Assembly: GCA_050250755.1 (NCBI GenBank)
Contig: JBFWOB010000018.1
Span: 40,420-104,419 of the forward strand
Source: Ga0077555 sp050250755
Lineage (GTDB): Bacteria > Pseudomonadota > Alphaproteobacteria > Rhizobiales > Hyphomicrobiaceae
Reading direction: 5' to 3'
Length of the DNA: 64,000 nucleotides
The notes under the pieces were generated by a model, which had not been told where the DNA came from, did not search any database, and worked only from the letters and a program-made list of their open reading frames with translations. Position 1 is the stretch's first letter, and every line of letters begins with the position of its first letter. Below are positions 60,263 through 64,000 of this stretch, piece after piece. The position numbers and the translations under genes were made by a program.

Positions 60263-61240
60263 TCAAAGCTGGCTGGCGTTGAAGGTATCGCACTGCTGGA
60301 TCTGTGCCGTCTCCAGTCCGCGGCTGAACCAACGGACCCGCTGCGCCGAGGAGCCATGAGTGAAGGCATCAGGCACCACTCTCCCCGTTTGTTGGCGCTG
60401 GATCATGTCATCACCGATTGCCTGGGCCGCATTAAGGCCCTCCTCGACATCACCGGGCTGCAGGCGATTCTTGACCTGATGATTGAGTGACGCCCACACA
60501 CCCGCAAGGCAGTCGGCTTGCAGCTCCATGCGAACCTGGATCTGATTGGCCTCGCGTTCCGAGCGAGCGTTCTGCTTGGCTGCTTGAACCTTCTCGGCGA
60601 TGCCAAGCAGCGTCTGCACATGATGACCGACTTCATGCGCAACCACGTATGCCTGGGCGAAGTCGCCCGGCGCCTGGAAGCGGCGCTTCAGCTCCTCGTA
60701 GAACGAAAGATCGATGTAGATCTTCTGATCCACTGGGCAATAGAACGGCCCCATGGCGGTTTGGCCCGTGCCGCAAGCCGTTGGATAGGCGCCGGAGAAA
60801 ATCACCAGCTTCGGCTCCCGGTACGTGCGTCCAAACGATTTGAAGACACGCGTCCAGACGTCCTCAGTGTCCGCCAGCACGCGCCCGACGAACTTCTTCA
60901 TCTCGTCCTGGCTGGCGTCGACCCGCTTGCCCTGGCCGGGGATTTCAAATGGGCTCCGGCTGCCTGTTTCATTGCCTGGATCGATGCGCGGGAATTGCGG
61001 AATCTCGATGCCACCTCCGCCGCCGCCACCGAGCCCGCCGCGCAGAATGTCGAGCGGGTTGATACCGAACAGAAGCATGACGGCGCCGATGATCAGCAGC
61101 GTCGTTATGCTGAAACCGCCCCGTCCGCCGCCCATCGGGATCGGAATTCGCATCCCGCCCCGGCCGAATGGCGAGCCACCACTTTGTCCGCGTCGATCTT
61201 CGACGTTGCTACTCTCGCGGTCGCTGTCATCGTAGCGCAT
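60263..61240 (-). CDS. Neutral zinc metallopeptidase of the YpfJ (KPN_02809) family
   Basis: A 325-residue membrane-anchored protein. After a short cytoplasmic N-terminus ('DRRGQSGGSPFGRGG') there is one transmembrane segment near 44-60 ('SITTLLIIGAVMLLFG'), a Gly-rich linker and a zincin-like domain with 'VVAHEVGHHVQTLLG' (HEVGH at 202-206) and downstream 'MELQADCLAGVWAS', where the Glu/Asp region fits the third ligand. Conserved Cys pairs ('TACGTG', 'FYCPVD') also match the family. The substrate is unknown. ATG 61240 is favoured, with AAGGG 8 bases upstream. Confidence 0.9.
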   Translation of the reverse strand: MRYDDSDRESSNVEDRRGQSGGSPFGRGGMRIPIPMGGGRGGFSITTLLIIGAVMLLFGINPLDILRGGLGGGGGGGIEIPQFPRIDPGNETGSRSPFEIPGQGKRVDASQDEMKKFVGRVLADTEDVWTRVFKSFGRTYREPKLVIFSGAYPTACGTGQTAMGPFYCPVDQKIYIDLSFYEELKRRFQAPGDFAQAYVVAHEVGHHVQTLLGIAEKVQAAKQNARSEREANQIQVRMELQADCLAGVWASLNHQVKNRLQPGDVEEGLNAAQAIGDDMIQRQQTGRVVPDAFTHGSSAQRVRWFSRGLETAQIQQCDTFNASQL

Positions 61241-61379
61241 CAACATCACCCTTGGTGAGCGACGGCATCGCCTGACCGAAGTTCGGCGGTTTGCCACATT
61301 TTCCGATGGAATTCAGCACGCCGCACGATCCCGCACAAGCTGGAAACAGAGCCCGTTGGAATGTGACAGCGCATCGTCT

Positions 61380-62813
61380 TCACGACTTCGTCGAGCCTCC
61401 ACTTGCTACCGATTGGGCGCCGCCCGATTTGTCGGCAAGAGCTAGACCCGCCTCCGCAGGCTTGGCCCTCGACTTGGCTTGTGGCCGCAGCAACGCTCTG
61501 ACACTTCGCGATGCCACAATCTCACCGTCGTTGGCGTAAGCCTCGTGGTTGCGTTCTATGTCCTTCAGCTCGTAGAGGTAGTTGACCATCAGGCCGTGCG
61601 CCTCTCGCAATCCCTTCTCCGACACGTCGCCCAACCAGTTGATCCGCTCGAGCCGCGCGCCATTGCCGAGATGGAAACGCGCGACTGGGTCAATCGGACG
61701 ATTATCGTGGGTACGCGATTGCAGGAAATAATGTGCAGCGAGCGCGAGCAGCGTCGGTTTCAGCGCATCGGCCTCATCGGGATCGTCGATCCAACCGGGA
61801 TCACTCAGCATCTGTAGCGCCACGCGGTCGGAGTCCGTCACGACACGCGCCGCTTCATCCGCGACTGCGCGATCGAGCCAGCGGGCGAACGTCGGCACCG
61901 GCGAGAGGGTGACGAACGTCTTGAGCTGAGGCTGCTCGCGGGCGAGTTCTTCGACCACTTGCTTGATCAGGAAATTACCGAAAGAGATGCCTCGCAACCC
62001 CTCCTGGCAGTTCGAGATCGAATAGAAAATGGCTGTCGTTGGCGCGGCCCTCGCCTCAGACGCCAGCGGCGGTGGATCGCCGATCAGGTCTTGGATATTA
62101 CCCACCACATCCCGCGTCAGGGCCACCTCGACGAAGATGAGCGGCTCGTCGATCAGCGACGGATGGAAGAATGCAAAGCAGCGCCGGTCGGCCGGATCGA
62201 GACGACGCCGCAGATCGTCCCAGCCTTGAATTTCGTGCACCGCCTCGTAGCGGATGATCTTCTCGAGGATCACCGCTGGCGTCTGCCAATCGATGCGTCG
62301 CAACACGAGGAAGCCACGATTGAACCAGGACGCGAACAGGTGGGCCATATCCTCGTCCACGATCGAAAAGCCAGGCTCGTTCTTCACCAGCCTAAGCAGA
62401 TCGCGTCGCATGGCGACGATCTCGGCCGTAGCTCCAGCGGCGAGGTTCATACGCCGAAAGAACTCTTGCCGCGGACTCTCAACGGCTTCGCGCAACTCGC
62501 GCAACGACGCTGCGCCCGGATTCTCGACATACGCTGCAGCCGCCGCTTTGACAGCTTCTTGATCCGGCTTGAATTCGTCCGCGATGATGCGAAAAAACGC
62601 CTTGCGACCGTCCTGGTCCAAACTGCGATACCGGTCGAGCAGCTCACGAGCGATCGCCACGCCTGAAGCCTCGCCGCGCCCGGAGAGCAACGCTTTGGCA
62701 AGCGCCCCCACGTCCTCCTCTTGGGTGCCGAGCAATGCACTGGGAAGATATTGCCGGCCCTGCTCTGCCACCGTTGTCAGCAGATCCTGCAGGAATGACA
62801 CGTTGATCGGCAT
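61380..62813 (-). CDS. mcd: Malonyl-CoA decarboxylase
   Basis: Converts malonyl-CoA to acetyl-CoA and CO2. The 477-residue product has the N-terminal helical domain ('LDRYRSLDQDGRKAFFRIIADEF') and the C-terminal GNAT-like catalytic domain, with 'CFAFFHPSLIDEPLIFVEVAL', 'AIFYSISNCQEGLRGISFGNFLIKQVVEEL', 'TFVTLSPVPTFARWL', and 'FHLGNGARLERINWLGD', all conserved in MCD. In bacteria it is often linked to malonate use (matABC) but here stands alone. ATG 62813 has a GGGAGGTA ribosome site and begins the domain. Confidence 0.93.
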   Translation of the reverse strand: MPINVSFLQDLLTTVAEQGRQYLPSALLGTQEEDVGALAKALLSGRGEASGVAIARELLDRYRSLDQDGRKAFFRIIADEFKPDQEAVKAAAAAYVENPGAASLRELREAVESPRQEFFRRMNLAAGATAEIVAMRRDLLRLVKNEPGFSIVDEDMAHLFASWFNRGFLVLRRIDWQTPAVILEKIIRYEAVHEIQGWDDLRRRLDPADRRCFAFFHPSLIDEPLIFVEVALTRDVVGNIQDLIGDPPPLASEARAAPTTAIFYSISNCQEGLRGISFGNFLIKQVVEELAREQPQLKTFVTLSPVPTFARWLDRAVADEAARVVTDSDRVALQMLSDPGWIDDPDEADALKPTLLALAAHYFLQSRTHDNRPIDPVARFHLGNGARLERINWLGDVSEKGLREAHGLMVNYLYELKDIERNHEAYANDGEIVASRSVRALLRPQAKSRAKPAEAGLALADKSGGAQSVASGGSTKS

Positions 62814-62992
62814 GATACCTCCCGCGTTGCGTGCGTGCGCGCGCCCCATACGGGGACGCTCCCGGTTTAGAGAAGACGGGGACGCTGGGCAATCCCATCG
62901 CGGTCCGTTCACGGCATCGTCGCCTCGAAACACTCGACCGAGGCCACGCGAGCCGTCATGCTCCACCTGACTCGAACGAGCGGAGGACGCCG

Positions 62993-63799
62993 ATGTCTGA
63001 AACCTACGAAATTCTCGCCCTCAAGTATGGAGAGAACACGCAGCGCAAGGCCGCTGACAATTTCATGATCCCGACCCCCGATGATCATGCGTCATCGATG
63101 CCGATCGATTATTTTGTATTTCTGATCCGCAATGCCAATCGCACGATCCTCGTCGACACTGGCTTCGATCACAAGGAAGCGGCCGCACGGGGTCGCAAGA
63201 TCACCGTGGAGCCCATCGAGGTCTTGAAGCGGATCGGCGTGGAGCCGGACTCGATCAAAGAGACGATCATTACGCACCTTCATTTCGACCATGCCGGCAC
63301 GATGGATCAGTTCAACAACACGAAGTTCCATCTGCAGGCCGCCGAGATGGCCTATGCGACGGGGCCGTGCATGTGCGAAGCCTCGATGCGCACGCCCTTT
63401 ACGGCCGATCACGTGTGCCAGATGGTTCGCCACGTCTACTCGGGCCGTGTTCAGTTCCACGATGGCGAAGGACATATCGCGCCGGGCATCTCCGTGCACC
63501 ATTGCCCGGGCCACTCGAAGGGCATCCAGGCGATCCGCGTGAACACCGCCCATGGTCCGGTCGTGCTCGCCTCGGACGTCGTACACTTCTACGCCAACAT
63601 CGAGCAGCGCCGGCCTTTCTTCATCACCATCGACCAGGAAGCGACGCTCAAATCCTACGACCGTCTCATATCGCTCGCAGACGAGGGCCTGAAGAACGTC
63701 ATTCCCGGCCATGACCCGCTGATCTTGAAGCGCTACCCGGCCTGGAAGCCCGAGACGGAAGGCCTCGTCCACAAACTGGACGCACCGCGTATTGGTTAG
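62993..63799 (+). CDS. MBL-fold metallo-hydrolase, AHL-lactonase-like
   Basis: A 268-residue metallo-beta-lactamase-fold enzyme. The metal motif is 'THLHFDHAGTMDQF' (His95, His97, Asp99, His100), then 'VHHCPGHSKGIQAIRV' (His), 'VVLASDVVHFYANIE' (Asp) and 'NVIPGHDPLI' (His), the full dinuclear set. The N-terminal 'YGENTQRKAADNFM' and 'ILVDTGFDHKEAA' resemble AttM/AiiA-type N-acyl homoserine lactonases and similar lactonases. Quorum quenching is possible but the substrate could be another lactone or ester. ATG 62993 has CGGAGGA upstream. It is divergent from the malonyl-CoA decarboxylase gene and lies next to an IS end. Confidence 0.87.
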   Translation: MSETYEILALKYGENTQRKAADNFMIPTPDDHASSMPIDYFVFLIRNANRTILVDTGFDHKEAAARGRKITVEPIEVLKRIGVEPDSIKETIITHLHFDHAGTMDQFNNTKFHLQAAEMAYATGPCMCEASMRTPFTADHVCQMVRHVYSGRVQFHDGEGHIAPGISVHHCPGHSKGIQAIRVNTAHGPVVLASDVVHFYANIEQRRPFFITIDQEATLKSYDRLISLADEGLKNVIPGHDPLILKRYPAWKPETEGLVHKLDAPRIG

Positions 63800-63830
63800 A
63801 GTTTGTTCGGGTCAACTAAGCCCGCTGCTA

Positions 63831-64000
63831 GAGCACGTTCACTTCAGGTGGACGCATAGCCTGCGTTTCGGAGGTAGTTGGCGCATTCGCCGGACTGGAC
63901 GTTCGGCAGGATCCGGCCAATGGCCTCTCCGACCGCCTCGCAGGTTCGCACTCTGGCTTTGCGCAGCAGCGTCTTGAGCTTCGAGAACACCTGCTCGATC
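63831..64000 (-). mobile_element. IS630-type insertion sequence, one end only
   Basis: From a TA dinucleotide at 63829-63830 the sequence starts 'GAGCACGTTC', like the terminal inverted repeats of IS630-family elements in Rhizobiales, and the transposase 3' end lies inside. IS630 elements insert at TA. The other end is outside the window. Confidence 0.75.
63844..64000 (-). CDS. IS630 family transposase, C-terminal fragment (continues past the right edge)
   Basis: 52 codons are visible. The text 'IEQVFSKLKTLLRKAR' and 'GECANYLRNAGYAST' is the C-terminal signature of IS630/Tc1-type DDE transposases of rhizobia, with the final catalytic Glu in the I-E-Q-x-F motif. The upstream DD residues would be beyond base 64000. 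Whether the element is complete cannot be seen. Confidence 0.88.
   Translation of the reverse strand, partial: IEQVFSKLKTLLRKARVRTCEAVGEAIGRILPNVQSGECANYLRNAGYAST

Overview
The window is high-GC, densely coded DNA from an alphaproteobacterium, most likely of the order Hyphomicrobiales (Rhizobiales). The evidence is gene content and order: DUF1467 - short-type proS - lolC/E - lolD - dnaE on one strand; dsbA-like - aroQ - accB - accC - aat on the other; a short ProRS without an editing insert; an ELM1-type glycan/fission protein; and an IS630-type transposase end. The genus cannot be fixed from the sequence alone.

Layout. 1-9.4 kb: the end of a TctC-type solute-binding protein, then a leftward block (dnaE, GNAT acetyltransferase, lolD, lolC/E, proS, DUF1467) with a possible structured RNA between proS and DUF1467. 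9.4-12.3 kb: a small promoter/ORF/hairpin unit and an Ala/Glu/Arg-rich coiled-coil envelope protein with internal DNA repeats. 12.3-16.7 kb: a LOG-type phosphoribohydrolase, a flavin-reductase-like protein, then cysteine synthase - AlaX editing protein - 3-mercaptopyruvate sulfurtransferase. 17.2-20.8 kb: a YcbB-like L,D-transpeptidase and a D,D-carboxypeptidase, probably acting in sequence on peptidoglycan. 20.8-33.5 kb: mostly metabolic genes (pirin, cupin, metallophosphatase, SDR, two 2OG-Fe(II) oxygenases, ELM1 protein, Lrp regulator, AEC carrier, IlvD/Edd dehydratase, flavoprotein), plus a papain-like Cys/His/Asp protein followed by an unannotated 58-residue membrane peptide. 33.6 kb: a CAU-anticodon tRNA with a near-consensus promoter.

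33.8-44.6 kb: GST, hydroxyacyl-CoA-type SDR, an SbmA/YddA-type ABC half transporter, an aminotransferase, an M48 protease with TPRs, a DsbA-like oxidoreductase, aroQ, accB, accC and aat. The accB-accC spacer carries an inverted array of heptamers. 44.7-54.2 kb is the most accessory-looking part: two paralogous small secreted proteins with EF-hand-like helix-loop repeats flank an AraC regulator, a TPR-methyltransferase and a GMC oxidoreductase. They are followed by an orphan TolB-N/TPR protein, a sulfotransferase and a hypothetical protein with an internal duplication.

54.3-64 kb: a beta-hydroxyacid dehydrogenase, a SPOR-domain envelope protein, glmS and glmU (UDP-GlcNAc synthesis), a YpfJ-type zinc metallopeptidase, malonyl-CoA decarboxylase, an AHL-lactonase-like metallo-beta-lactamase and, at the very end, the 3' end of an IS630 transposase. 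Envelope and peptidoglycan maintenance recurs (lolCD, Ldt, D,D-carboxypeptidase, SPOR, GlmS/GlmU, M48/BepA-like). No CRISPR array, prophage or obvious defence island was found. The best leads for new biology are the small EF-hand-like family, the papain-like/membrane peptide pair, the duplicated-domain hypothetical protein and the possible structured RNA.
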